DNA of 64,000 bases from Pistricoccus aurantiacus (GCF_042682565.1 NZ_JBHUIC010000008.1); one strand, 5' to 3'; positions 8,668-17,687 are shown, numbered from the stretch's first letter. Translations and numbers: made by a program. Notes: generated by a model not told the origin, from the letters alone.

Positions 8668-9960
8668 TCATACTCCCAGCGCATCTCGGGTGCGGTAGTA
8701 CCAGGCACCCAGAGCGGAGAGCGGCACCCGCAGCATCCGCCCGCCGGGGAAGGGCAGATGCGGCAGGCCGGCGAAGGCGTCGAAGCGTTCGTCTCGGCCG
8801 CTCATGACCTCGGCGATCAGGCGCCCGGCCAGATGGCTGCAGGTCACGCCGTGGCCGGAATAGCCCTGGGCGTAATAGACGTTGTCGCCCAGCACGCCGA
8901 ACTGGGGCAGCCGGTTCAGGGTCATCAGGAAGTTGCCGCTCCAGGCATAGTCGATCTTGACGTCGGAGAGATCGGGAAACGTCTTGGCCAGCTTGGGACG
9001 GATCACCGCTTCGATATTCGCCGGATCCTGACCGCCGTAGTTGACGCCGCCGCCATAGAGCAGTCGATTGTCCGAAGTCAGACGGAAGTAGTCGAGCAGG
9101 TAGTTGCAGTCTTCAACCGCCATGTCGTTGGGCAGCAGCTGGCGCGCCCGGGATGCTTCCAGGGGCGCGGTGGTGACGATCTGGGTGCCGCAGGGCATGG
9201 ACTTGCCCGCCAGCTCCGGGATCAATCTGTCGAGATAGGCGTTGCCCGCCATCACCACCCGCGTGGCCCGCACACGGCCCCGGGGCGTGACCAGCTCGAC
9301 CGGCGCGCCCTGAACAAGCTCGGTGACCGGCGACCGCTCGTAGATGACCTCGCCCAGGGACTCGACGGCGGCGGCCTGCCCCAGCACCAGATTGAGCGGA
9401 TGCAGATGGCCGCCGGAGTGGTCCACCAGGGCGCCCACGTAGCGCTCGCTGCCCACCTCCCGCTTGACTGCCGCATCTTCCAGCAGCTCCAGTTCCCGAT
9501 GACCGAAGCGCTCCCACAGCGCCTTGTGCTCGCGCAAGCCCTTGAGCTGCTTGGCGTTGCAGGCGGCGAAGAGGTTGCCGTCCTTGAGATCGCAGTCGAT
9601 GCCATAATGCGCGACGCGCTCACGGATGATGCGGTTGCCCTCGAAGGCCATGTCCCCCAGGGCGCGAGCCGTGTCGACCCCGTGATTGGCCTCGATCACG
9701 TCCATGTCCCGGCTGTAGCTGTTGACGATCTGGCCCCCATTGCGCCCGGAGGCGCCAAAGCCCACCCGGGCTCCTTCCAGCACCACGACCTTGATGCCCT
9801 GCTCCGCCAGGTGCAGCGCCGCGGAAATCCCCGTGAAACCCGCGCCGACTACGCAGACATCACAATCGACGGTACCCTCGAGGGCTGGACGTTCGGGAGA
9901 AGGATTGGCGGTTGCAGCGTAATAGGACGCCACATGCTCTGCGGGAAAGGTCATACCCAT
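8668..9960 (-). CDS. puuB: gamma-glutamylputrescine oxidoreductase (FAD-dependent, DAO family)
   Basis: 430 residues of the D-amino-acid oxidase/glycine oxidase fold. The Rossmann FAD motif VVGAGFTGISAALHLAE is near residue 45, and GFGASGRNGGQI follows. The C-terminal part has YYAQGYSGHGVT, which closes the FAD site. PuuB oxidises gamma-glutamylputrescine to gamma-glutamyl-gamma-aminobutyraldehyde with H2O2. The ATG at 9960 is chosen because GGAG is 7 bases upstream; the open frame runs 11 codons further. puuA and puuD nearby support the role. Confidence 0.88.
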   Translation of the reverse strand: MGMTFPAEHVASYYAATANPSPERPALEGTVDCDVCVVGAGFTGISAALHLAEQGIKVVVLEGARVGFGASGRNGGQIVNSYSRDMDVIEANHGVDTARALGDMAFEGNRIIRERVAHYGIDCDLKDGNLFAACNAKQLKGLREHKALWERFGHRELELLEDAAVKREVGSERYVGALVDHSGGHLHPLNLVLGQAAAVESLGEVIYERSPVTELVQGAPVELVTPRGRVRATRVVMAGNAYLDRLIPELAGKSMPCGTQIVTTAPLEASRARQLLPNDMAVEDCNYLLDYFRLTSDNRLLYGGGVNYGGQDPANIEAVIRPKLAKTFPDLSDVKIDYAWSGNFLMTLNRLPQFGVLGDNVYYAQGYSGHGVTCSHLAGRLIAEVMSGRDERFDAFAGLPHLPFPGGRMLRVPLSALGAWYYRTRDALGV

Positions 9961-10001
9961 GACAAACTCCGATGGTGATTTTATTCTACACAATATCCCG
10001 A

Positions 10002-10007
10002 ATTATA
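10002..10007 (-). promoter_or_regulatory. candidate -10 box of the puuB promoter
   Basis: On the minus strand a perfect TATAAT lies about 42 bases before the puuB start. The -35 region is weak (CTATTA or TATTAA at 16-17 bases), so an activator may be needed. Confidence 0.45.
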
Positions 10008-10132
10008 GCGTTTTTGCGCCATATTAATAGATTTTTGGTATTTTATAATCACCTGTTTTGAGCTTGAATGTCATGTCGAACAGCTGCGGATATAATCGGC
10101 AGATCTCGATAGGCCTCCCATCGACGACACCT

Positions 10133-10624
10133 TCATCGATAGCGATAGTGCAGATACTCCTCTTTTTTCGGCCCGTCGATGATCCATTCGAGATCGAAAC
10201 CGGCGTCGACAAAGGTCAGGCAGGCCTGGTAGCGATCCTCGACGCAAAGATGCGCCTCGCGGGAGATCAGATCCGCCGAATCGCCCTCGGGCGCGGCGAT
10301 CAGGTCGAATAGCCAGACGTCCCCGCCTCGACGCTCGTGGGATAGCGCAACATGATCGCCGCAAGGTTTCCAGCAAAATACGTTGCTGAACGCCACCGGG
10401 GGAGCGCCTTCGACATCAAGGCAAAAATGACCGTTTTCGAAGAAGCGCTGACTGTTGTCGGCGCCAGAAACCACCGTCACGCTTCCCTCGCCGGCCCCGG
10501 ACCAGCCGCACCTCGAGCCAGGCCCGGAGCGGGAGCGAAAATAGACGCGAGAAACGGATGAAAAACGCTCGCCGAGTTGTACAATGCGCGCCGTCGCTTC
10601 CTCAATACTCGGTTGATTCATCAT
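10133..10624 (-). CDS. small conserved protein, DUF6314-like
   Basis: About 163 residues, no signal peptide or membrane segment. The chain has alternating beta-strand character, with SGWSG-like CGWSGAGEGSV near 40, HFCLDV, and a tail HLCVEDRYQACLTF ... WIIDGPKKEEYLHYRYR. That tail resembles the end of DUF6314 proteins (lipocalin-like fold, function unknown), but this is by eye. The start is ambiguous between two adjacent ATGs (10624 and 10621). The first overlaps the start codon of the divergent transporter gene. Confidence 0.65.
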   Translation of the reverse strand: MMNQPSIEEATARIVQLGERFSSVSRVYFRSRSGPGSRCGWSGAGEGSVTVVSGADNSQRFFENGHFCLDVEGAPPVAFSNVFCWKPCGDHVALSHERRGGDVWLFDLIAAPEGDSADLISREAHLCVEDRYQACLTFVDAGFDLEWIIDGPKKEEYLHYRYR

Positions 10625-11504
10625 GCCCTACCTGATCGGTGTCACGGCCCTGTGGGCCTTTTCCTTCTCCCTGATCGGCGCCTACCTCGCCGGCCAGGTC
10701 GACAGCTATTTCGCGGTGCTGGTACGTATTTCGCTGGCCTGCCTGCTGTTTCTGCCGTTTCTACGTCCCTCGGCGCTGGCCAACGGGATGAAACTGGCCT
10801 TGATGTGCATCGGCGCGATCCAGCTGGGCCTGATGTACATTTTCTTCTACCAGTCCTTCCTGCTGCTTTCCGTGCCGGAAGTCCTGCTATTCACCATCTT
10901 TACACCGCTGTACGTCACCCTGCTCGACGACGCCATGGCCAAGCGCTTTTCGCCATTCTACCTGCTCACCGCGGCACTGGCGGTGCTGGGCGCGGCAATG
11001 ATCCGCTATCAGGGTATCGGCAGCGAGTTCTGGCTGGGTTTTCTGGTGGTGCAGGGCGCCAACCTGTGCTTCGCCATCGGCCAGGTCGCCTATCGCCATC
11101 TGGCACTTGGATTACCCCGCGAGTTGCCCCAGCGCTGTGTGTTCGGCTGGTTCTATCTGGGGGCGCTTGCGCTGGTGATCATCGCCTTCGCCATCTTCGG
11201 CTCCACCGAGAAACTGCCCACCAGCGGCGTTCAATGGGGCGTGCTGGGCTGGCTTGGGCTGGCCGCTTCCGGTCTGGGCTACTTCCTTTGGAACAAGGGC
11301 GCCACCAAGGTGGATGCCGGCGCCCTGGCGATCATGAACAATGCGCTGATCCCGGCGGGACTGCTGGTCAATCTGCTGATCTGGAATCGGGAAGCGGACA
11401 TCGTCCGCTTGGCGCTGGGCGGTGGGGTCATCCTGGCGTCGCTGCTGATCAACGAATGGTGGGCACGCCGCCGCGAGCAGGCACATTCCACCACGACGGC
11501 TTGA
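10623..11504 (+). CDS. EamA/DMT-superfamily transporter
   Basis: 293 residues with ten hydrophobic helices in two five-helix EamA halves. It is a drug/metabolite transporter family protein, typically an exporter of amino acids or amines. Helix 1 begins at residue 4, so the start cannot lie much further in. No clear ribosome site precedes the ATG. The start codon overlaps that of the divergent small gene (bases 10622-10625 read CATG). The C-terminal WNKGATKVDAGALAIMNN is a usual EamA feature. The substrate is unknown; amine-related export would suit the region. Confidence 0.85.
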   Translation: MPYLIGVTALWAFSFSLIGAYLAGQVDSYFAVLVRISLACLLFLPFLRPSALANGMKLALMCIGAIQLGLMYIFFYQSFLLLSVPEVLLFTIFTPLYVTLLDDAMAKRFSPFYLLTAALAVLGAAMIRYQGIGSEFWLGFLVVQGANLCFAIGQVAYRHLALGLPRELPQRCVFGWFYLGALALVIIAFAIFGSTEKLPTSGVQWGVLGWLGLAASGLGYFLWNKGATKVDAGALAIMNNALIPAGLLVNLLIWNREADIVRLALGGGVILASLLINEWWARRREQAHSTTTA

Positions 11505-11525
11505 ATGGCCCACCGTCGCCTCATA

Positions 11526-11563
11526 AAAATGCCAGTCAGCTTTGGCTGACTGGCATTCGCGTT
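11526..11563. terminator. bidirectional terminator between EamA gene and gabT
   Basis: A perfect 12-bp stem ATGCCAGTCAGC / GCTGACTGGCAT (11529-11540 and 11545-11556) has loop TTTG. The A-run at 11525-11529 gives a U tail for the minus-strand gabT transcript. The plus-strand tail is less regular. Confidence 0.85.
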
Positions 11564-11585
11564 TTCTACGCTGTCGGACGGGCAA

Positions 11586-12887
11586 TCACGCCGTGGCGGT
11601 AGTTTCCACCGTGACCAGCTCTTCCAGGCAGTTCTCGATGATACCCAAGCCTTCCTCCAGCACTTCATCGCTGACGGTGATCGGCACCAGGATACGAATC
11701 GAATTGGCCCAGAAGCCGCAGGAAAGCAGAATCAACCCTTTCTCCTTGGCCTTGGCGCATAGCGCCGCAGTCAGTCCCGGGTCCGGGGTGCGCGAGGCCT
11801 TGTCCTTGACCAACTCGAAGGCAGCCATGGCGCCAACCTTGCGCGGGTTGTCCACCGGGCCGAAGCGCTCCCGCCACTGCTCGAAACGCTTGGCGAGCTT
11901 GTTGCCGAGCGCCGCGCTCTTTTCCAGCAGATTCTCTTCCTCGATGGCCTCGATGACCGCCAGGGCAGCGGCGCAGGACAGCGGGTTGCCGCTGTAGGTG
12001 CCGCCCAGGGAGTTGGGGCCGGAGGAATCCATCACCTCGGCGGTACCCACTACCGCGGAAAGCGGCATGCCGTCCGCCAGACTCTTGGCCATGGTCATGA
12101 TATCCGCCTGGAGACCATCATAGTGCTCCAGGGCGAACAGTTTGCCGGTCCGCGCGAAACCGCACTGCACCTCGTCGACGATCAGCAGGATGCCGTGCTC
12201 GTCGCACAGTTCCCGCAGCGCCTTGAGGAAACGCTTGGGCGCGATGTAGAAGCCGCCTTCCCCCTGGATCGGCTCGATGACGATGGCGGCGACTCGATGT
12301 GGCGCAATATCCGTCTTGAACAGCTTCTTGATGCTGTCCAGGGAATCCTCGCCGCTGATGCCGTGGTAGGGAACGGGGAACGGCGCCCGGTAGACGTCCC
12401 CGGGCATGGGACCAAAGTCGTTCTTGTAGGGCAGTACCTTGCCGGTCATCGCCAGAGTCATGAAGGTACGGCCGTGGAAGCTGCCGTCGAAGCAGATGAT
12501 GCCGCTGCGCCCGGTGGCGGCCCGCGCGATCTTGACCGCGTTTTCCAGGGCCTCGGCGCCGGAATTGACCAGCATCGCCTTGGCCTCGCCCTTGACCGGC
12601 GAGAGATGACAGAGCTTTTCGGCGAGCTGCACGTAGGGGGCGTAGGGCATCACCGTCTGGCAGGTGTGCATCAGCTTGTCGAGCTGGGCCTTGATCGCCT
12701 CGACCACCTTGGGATGACGATGGCCGAGGTTGAGCACGCCGATGCCCCCGGCGAAGTCGACGAAGCGCTTGCCGTCCGCGTCCCACAGCTCCGCATTTTC
12801 CGCATGATCGGCGAACTGCGTCGAGGGGCTGGCGGCACCGCTGGCCACATAGCGTTGCTTGAGTTCGTTGAGTTGCGCGTTGTTCAT
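11586..12887 (-). CDS. gabT: 4-aminobutyrate / 5-aminovalerate aminotransferase
   Basis: 433 residues, class III PLP transaminase of GabT/DavT length. Seen are GHRHPKVV (55-62), NSGAEALENAVKIAR (108-122), FHGRT (137-141), IEPIQGEGG (204-212), VDEVQCGFARTG (237-248) and PLP Lys268 in MAKSLADG. It transfers the terminal amino group of GABA or 5-aminovalerate to 2-oxoglutarate. GGAGG lies 9 bases before the ATG. It is the last gene of the gcdH-CoA transferase-gabD-gabT run, so the 5-aminovalerate activity (DavT) is as likely as the GABA one. Confidence 0.93.
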   Translation of the reverse strand: MNNAQLNELKQRYVASGAASPSTQFADHAENAELWDADGKRFVDFAGGIGVLNLGHRHPKVVEAIKAQLDKLMHTCQTVMPYAPYVQLAEKLCHLSPVKGEAKAMLVNSGAEALENAVKIARAATGRSGIICFDGSFHGRTFMTLAMTGKVLPYKNDFGPMPGDVYRAPFPVPYHGISGEDSLDSIKKLFKTDIAPHRVAAIVIEPIQGEGGFYIAPKRFLKALRELCDEHGILLIVDEVQCGFARTGKLFALEHYDGLQADIMTMAKSLADGMPLSAVVGTAEVMDSSGPNSLGGTYSGNPLSCAAALAVIEAIEEENLLEKSAALGNKLAKRFEQWRERFGPVDNPRKVGAMAAFELVKDKASRTPDPGLTAALCAKAKEKGLILLSCGFWANSIRILVPITVSDEVLEEGLGIIENCLEELVTVETTATA

Positions 12888-12917
12888 TTGTCTTTCCTCC
12901 CGTGACGCGGTGGCCGC

Positions 12918-14363
12918 TTATAGGCCACCGATACAGACGTACTTCAGTTCGGTAAATTCTTCCAGCCCGTGGCGAGAGCCTTCTCGGCCCAGGCCGGACT
13001 CCTTGACGCCGCCGAAGGGGGCGAGCTCCGTGGAGAGAATGCCTTCGTTGACCGCTACCATACCGTATTCCAGCCCTTCCGAGACATGCCAGATGCGACG
13101 ATAGTCCCGGGCATAGAAATAGGCGGCCAGGCCGAATTCCGTGGCGTTGGCCAGGGCGATGGCCTCCTCGTCCGTGGTGAAGCGGAACACCGGCGCCAGG
13201 GGGCCGAAGGTTTCCTCGCGAGCCACCCGCATGGTGTCGTTCACCTCGGCGATCACCGTCGGCTCGAAGAAGGTGCCGCCGAGGTCGTGAGGCCTGCCGC
13301 CGCACACTAGCCGACCGCCCTTCTCCAAGGCGTCGTCGATATGCGTCTGGACTTTTTCCACCGCCGCCTGGTTGATCAGCGGTCCCTGGACCACACCTTC
13401 TTCCAGGCCGCTGCCTACCTTGAGTTCCTTGACTCGGGCCGCCAGCTTTTCAAGAAAGGCGTCATGGATGCCGTCCTGCACCAGGAAGCGATTGGTGCAC
13501 ACGCAGGTCTGGCCGGAGTTGCGGTACTTGGAGGCCAGGGCGCCCTCCACCGCCGCGTCCAGGTCCGCGTCGTCGAAGACGATAAAGGGCGCGTTGCCGC
13601 CGAGTTCCATGGACGCCTTCTTGACGGTGCCGGCGCACTGAGCGAGCAGTTTTTTACCCACCGCGGTGGAGCCAGTGAAGGAAATCTTGCGCACCCGGGG
13701 ATCGGTGCTCAGCACCTCACCCACTTCCGCCCCGCGGGAGGCGGTAATCACATTGAGCACCCCGGCGGGCAGGCCGGCATCTTCAGCGAGCTTGGCCAGC
13801 GCCAGGGCGGTCAGCGGAGTGGCCTCCGCGGGCTTGACGACCACGCTGCAGCCCACCGCGAGCGCCGGGGCGCACTTGCGGGTGATCATCGCCAGGGGAA
13901 AGTTCCAGGGCGTGATCGCCGCCACCACGCCGATGGGCTCGCGGAATACCAGGATGCGCTTGTCCACCCCATGACTGGGCAGGGTTTCCCCGGCCACCCG
14001 CTTGGCTTCCTCCGCGTAGAACTCGACGAAACTCGCACCGTAGGCGACCTCGCCTCGGGATTCCGCCAAAGGCTTGCCCTGCTCCAGGGTCATCAGCCGG
14101 GCCAAGTCTTCCTGATGCGCCATGATTCCCTCGAACCAGCGGCGCAGCAGATTCGCGCGCTCCTTGGCGGTCTTCTTGCGCCAGGCGGGGAAAGCACGTT
14201 CCGCCGCCGCTACCGCCTCCCGGGCCTCCTCGGCGCACATGTCCGGCACCTGGGCCAGTTCCTCGCCATTGGCCGGATTGGTCACGGCGAAGGTGCGCGC
14301 ACCTTCACGCCACTGGCCGTCGATATAGGCCTTGTCCATCAACAGTTCCGGGGATGACGCCAT
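12918..14363 (-). CDS. gabD: succinate / glutarate-semialdehyde dehydrogenase
   Basis: 481 residues, matching GabD/DavD. The catalytic Glu253 (MELGGNAPF) and Cys287 (SGQTCVCTNR) are present, as are the cofactor entry TPWNFP (151-156) and FTGSTAVGK (229-237). It oxidises succinate semialdehyde to succinate and, in davTD-type operons, glutarate semialdehyde to glutarate. The frame is open 37 codons further, but AAGGAG sits just before the ATG at 14363. It is separated from gabT by 30 bases. Confidence 0.93.
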   Translation of the reverse strand: MASSPELLMDKAYIDGQWREGARTFAVTNPANGEELAQVPDMCAEEAREAVAAAERAFPAWRKKTAKERANLLRRWFEGIMAHQEDLARLMTLEQGKPLAESRGEVAYGASFVEFYAEEAKRVAGETLPSHGVDKRILVFREPIGVVAAITPWNFPLAMITRKCAPALAVGCSVVVKPAEATPLTALALAKLAEDAGLPAGVLNVITASRGAEVGEVLSTDPRVRKISFTGSTAVGKKLLAQCAGTVKKASMELGGNAPFIVFDDADLDAAVEGALASKYRNSGQTCVCTNRFLVQDGIHDAFLEKLAARVKELKVGSGLEEGVVQGPLINQAAVEKVQTHIDDALEKGGRLVCGGRPHDLGGTFFEPTVIAEVNDTMRVAREETFGPLAPVFRFTTDEEAIALANATEFGLAAYFYARDYRRIWHVSEGLEYGMVAVNEGILSTELAPFGGVKESGLGREGSRHGLEEFTELKYVCIGGL

Positions 14364-14400
14364 GCGGTGCTCCTTGGATAAATGCTTGGTGATAGGCGAA

Positions 14401-15615
14401 TCAATTGATGATGCCCTGTTCGCGAAGCTGAGCGATATCCGCCGTCGAAAGCCCCATCTCCGTGAGAATCGCATCGCTGTCCTGACCCAGGGTCGGCGGC
14501 GGCTGTCGGCTGGTACGGGACTCGCCGTCGAAGCGCAGGGGGTTCGCCACTTGGGGAATTCGCAGGCCGTCCCGTTCGAGATGAGTCACCATTTCCCGGT
14601 GACGAATCTGCGGGTCGTTCAAGGCCTCGCTGATGGTATTGATCGGTCCGGCGGGAATGCCCAAGGCCTCGAATTCCGCCAGCCACTCGTTCCGGGAGCG
14701 CGTCAGCAGCTGGGCGGCGATCAAGGGCACCAGACTGTCCCGGTGGCTGACCCGGGCGCCGTTGGTGGCGTAATGGGGGTCGCTGGCCCACTGCGGTTGA
14801 CCCAGCAAACCGGCAAGACGGGCAAACTGGGCATCGTTGCCCACGGTCAGTACCAGATAGCCATCCGCGCAGGCGAAGGCCTGATAGGGCACGATATTCG
14901 GGTGAGCGTTGCCTTGACGTTGAGGGTCTCGGCCTGAAACCAGGGCATTGAGCGCCTGATTGGCTAGAGTCGCCACCTGCACATCGAGCAGCGCCACGTC
15001 CACATGACGGCCGAGGCCGGTGCGCTCCCGCTCGTCCAGCGCCGCCAGCACGCCGATGGTGGCGTAAAGCCCGGTGAGGATATCCGTCAGCGCCACGCCG
15101 ACCTTCATCGGCATGCCTTCCACTTCGCCGGTCACGCTCATCAGGCCGCCGAGGGCCTGAATCATGAAGTCGTAGCCCGGTCGATGGGCGTAGGGGCCGT
15201 CCTGGCCGAAGCCGGTGATGGAGCAGCCGATCAGACGCGGATTGCGCGCCTTGAGGCCGGCGTAGTCCAGCCCGTAGCGCTTGAGCCCGCCGACCTTGAA
15301 GTTTTCCAGCACAATATCGGCGCGCTCGGCGAGCTCCCGCACCAGCGCCTGGCCTCGGGGCTGGGTCAGATCCACCGCCAGGGACTGCTTGCCGCGATTG
15401 GCGCACAGGTAATAGGCCGCCTCGCGAAGATCGTTTTCGCCTTCCAGCCAGGGCGGCCCCCAGCCGCGGGTATCATCGCCGCTGCCCGGTCGCTCGATCT
15501 TGATCACCCGGGCGCCCAGGTCCGCCAGCAGTTGTCCCGCCCAAGGGCCCGCCAGCACCCGGGATAGATCCAGCACCACCCGGCCCGCCAGGGGGCCGGC
15601 TTCCTGCGTGACCAT
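14401..15615 (-). CDS. CaiB/BaiF-family (class III) CoA transferase, probably glutarate:CoA transferase
   Basis: 404 residues. The family signature LDLSRVLAGPWAGQLLADLGA is near the N terminus, and the catalytic aspartate is expected in VGVALTDILTGLYA. An ATG at 15615 has GGGAG 6 bases upstream; a TTG two codons earlier would overlap gcdH. Placed between gcdH and gabD, it very likely activates glutarate to glutaryl-CoA using succinyl-CoA or another donor, like mammalian SUGCT. The family is broad, so the acceptor is inferred from context. Confidence 0.85.
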   Translation of the reverse strand: MVTQEAGPLAGRVVLDLSRVLAGPWAGQLLADLGARVIKIERPGSGDDTRGWGPPWLEGENDLREAAYYLCANRGKQSLAVDLTQPRGQALVRELAERADIVLENFKVGGLKRYGLDYAGLKARNPRLIGCSITGFGQDGPYAHRPGYDFMIQALGGLMSVTGEVEGMPMKVGVALTDILTGLYATIGVLAALDERERTGLGRHVDVALLDVQVATLANQALNALVSGRDPQRQGNAHPNIVPYQAFACADGYLVLTVGNDAQFARLAGLLGQPQWASDPHYATNGARVSHRDSLVPLIAAQLLTRSRNEWLAEFEALGIPAGPINTISEALNDPQIRHREMVTHLERDGLRIPQVANPLRFDGESRTSRQPPPTLGQDSDAILTEMGLSTADIAQLREQGIIN

Positions 15616-15617
15616 TT

Positions 15618-16802
15618 TCAACTCCCGCTGAAGGCTTGGAGCCCGGTCTGCGCCCTGCCCAGGATCAGGGCATGAATATCGTGGGTACCTTCGTAGGTGT
15701 TGACCGCCTCCAGGTTCATCACGTGGCGAATCACGTGGTATTCGTCGCTGATGCCATTGCCGCCGTGCATGTCCCGGGCCTGGCGGGCGATATCCAGCGC
15801 CTTGCCGCAGTTATTGCGCTTGATCAAGGAGATAGCCTCCGGCACCAGTTGGCCGGCGTCGATCATCCGACCCACTCGCAGGGACGCTTGCAGACCCAGG
15901 GCGATCTCGGTCTGCATGTCCGCGAGCTTCTTCTGGATCAGCTGGTTGGCGGCCAGCGGCCGACCGAACTGCTTGCGCTCCAGGGTGTAATCGCGAGCCG
16001 CGTGCCAGCAGGCCTCCGCCGCACCCATGGTGCCCCAGCTGATGCCGTAGCGCGCCCGGTTGAGACAGGAAAACGGTCCCTTGAAGCCCTGCACGTTGGG
16101 CAGGCGCTGCTCGTCGCCGACTTCCACGTCGTTCATGGCGATCTGGCCGGTGATGGAGGCGCGCAGGCTGAACTTTCCTTCGATCTTCGGGGCGCTGAGC
16201 CCTTTCATACCCTTCTCGAGAATGAAGCCGCGCAGCACGTCGTCCTGATCCCGGGCCCAGACCACGAATACATCGGCGATGGGCGAGTTGGTGATCCAGG
16301 ACTTGGTGCCGTTGAGCCGCCAGCCGCTGTCGGTCTTGAACGCTCGGGTGGACATGCCGCCGGGATCGGAGCCGTGATCCGGCTCGGTCAAGCCGAAACA
16401 GCCGACCCACTCGCCGCTGGCCAGTTTAGGCAGGTATTTCTCCCGCTGCTCCTCGCTGCCGAAGTCGTGAATCGGATACATCACCAGGCTCGACTGCACG
16501 CTCATGGCGCTGCGATAGCCGGAATCCACCCGCTCCACTTCCCGGGCGATCAGACCGTAGCTGACGTAGTTGAGCCCGGCGCCGCCGTAGCCGTCGATGG
16601 TAGCACCCAGCAGGCCGAGCTCGCCCATCTCGTTCATGATCTCGCGGTCGAAGTGCTCGTGGCGGTTGGCTTCCAGCACCCGAGGCAACAGTTTTTCCTG
16701 GCAGTAGTCGTGGGCGCTGGCCTGCACCATGCGCTCGTCTTCCTCCAGCTGATCGATCAGGCGAAACGGGTCTTCCCAGGTCATCGGGGTCAAGTTGCTC
16801 AT
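15618..16802 (-). CDS. gcdH: glutaryl-CoA dehydrogenase
   Basis: 394-residue acyl-CoA dehydrogenase. The stretch YRSAMSVQSSLVMYPI (96-111) and catalytic Glu371 in TYEGTHDIH are characteristic of glutaryl-CoA dehydrogenase, which oxidises and decarboxylates glutaryl-CoA to crotonyl-CoA. GGAG lies 7 bases before the ATG at 16802; the frame extends 19 codons further without a better start. It is the first gene of the operon, just downstream of a palindromic operator and the GntR gene. Confidence 0.93.
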   Translation of the reverse strand: MSNLTPMTWEDPFRLIDQLEEDERMVQASAHDYCQEKLLPRVLEANRHEHFDREIMNEMGELGLLGATIDGYGGAGLNYVSYGLIAREVERVDSGYRSAMSVQSSLVMYPIHDFGSEEQREKYLPKLASGEWVGCFGLTEPDHGSDPGGMSTRAFKTDSGWRLNGTKSWITNSPIADVFVVWARDQDDVLRGFILEKGMKGLSAPKIEGKFSLRASITGQIAMNDVEVGDEQRLPNVQGFKGPFSCLNRARYGISWGTMGAAEACWHAARDYTLERKQFGRPLAANQLIQKKLADMQTEIALGLQASLRVGRMIDAGQLVPEAISLIKRNNCGKALDIARQARDMHGGNGISDEYHVIRHVMNLEAVNTYEGTHDIHALILGRAQTGLQAFSGS

Positions 16803-16832
16803 TGAGGTTCTCCAGGCAGAGAGATCAAAATT

Positions 16833-16855
16833 TCTACACTTTTGTAAAATGTAGA
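16833..16855. promoter_or_regulatory. candidate GntR/FCD operator before gcdH
   Basis: A 23-base near-palindrome has arms TCTACA and TGTAGA and inner TTT/AAA; 9 of 11 base pairs match around centre 16844. It is flanked on both sides by GATCAA-type AT-rich sequence. It lies 31-53 bases before the gcdH start, directly after the GntR gene, so repression of the glutarate operon is likely. Confidence 0.6.
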
Positions 16856-16934
16856 TCAATTTTGCTTCGTCGCCAATCTTTTTTTACGAACGTAGCGCCG
16901 GGAATCGAGATGAATGAAGAAAATCACCCCCTAC

Positions 16935-17633
16935 TCACACCAGCCCGCGCTTTTCCATCAGCTGGCGAATGATCGGTACCGGGGTCAGCAGGTGCTCCCG
17001 CATCAGGGAGCTGGCTTTGAAGGCGTCCCGGTCCAGCAGCGCCTCCACCAGCGCGGCGTGTTCCCGGCGCTTGGTTTCCAGGCCCACTGCGGAGAAGACC
17101 GTTTCGCATAGCCAGAGATGACGATAGCGTTCGACCTGATCGAACAAGCTCTCCCGTACCTGCAGAAGTTGAGGGGAATTACATCCGCCGGCAATAGCGG
17201 AATGGAAAGCCTTGTGGCGCTCGTCCCAGACATCCAGCATATCGTCGGGGCCGCTGACCTTCTCTACCTTGGCCAAGGTATGCTGCTTGGCCAGAATGTC
17301 CGCCTCCCAGGCATCGTCGCCACGGCACACAGCCAGTTCGACGATCAAGCCTTCCAGATGGGAGCGGGCATCGTAGATGTCCTCGAGCTCCGCCACGGAC
17401 ATCGGCGCAACTCGATAGCCGCGCTGGCTGATCGCCACCACCAGGCGCTCCGCCACCAGTTGAGACAGCGCCTCGCGCAGAGGGCCGATGCCCAGGCCAT
17501 AGCGCTCCTTCAAATGGCTCATCAAGAGCTTTTCGCCGGGGGGATAAACGCCTCGAATGATGTCGCGCTTCAACCAGGCATAGGCGCTGATGCCGAGGTT
17601 CTGGCGAGGCACCGGTTGTGTCAGGGTATTCAT
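16935..17633 (-). CDS. GntR-family regulator with FCD domain (CsiR/GlaR-like)
   Basis: About 232 residues: a winged helix-turn-helix (SAYAWLKRDIIRGVYPPGEKL ... GIGPLREALSQLVAERLV) at ~15-72, then an all-helical FCD effector domain with DARSHLEGLIVELA and the spaced Asp/His residues (ERHKAFHSAI, REHAALVEAL) that bind metal in this family. It resembles CsiR/GlaR, repressors of glutarate and GABA genes responsive to glutarate. A second ATG at 17642 is possible; neither has a strong ribosome site. Upstream of gcdH-gabT, it probably represses that operon. Confidence 0.82.
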   Translation of the reverse strand: MNTLTQPVPRQNLGISAYAWLKRDIIRGVYPPGEKLLMSHLKERYGLGIGPLREALSQLVAERLVVAISQRGYRVAPMSVAELEDIYDARSHLEGLIVELAVCRGDDAWEADILAKQHTLAKVEKVSGPDDMLDVWDERHKAFHSAIAGGCNSPQLLQVRESLFDQVERYRHLWLCETVFSAVGLETKRREHAALVEALLDRDAFKASSLMREHLLTPVPIIRQLMEKRGLV

Positions 17634-17687
17634 GAAAGGCATCCGCCGGAAGGAAAAATGACATTATAGCGGATCGACGACAGACAA

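Noticed and set aside
10024..10212. 62-codon frame in the puuB/DUF6314 gap
   Set aside because: Overlaps the end of the DUF6314-like gene out of frame and has no ribosome site or family features.
12118..13305. 395-codon minus-strand frame across the gabT/gabD junction
   Set aside because: Out-of-frame reading of two well-supported genes, Arg/Gly-rich composition typical of a shadow.
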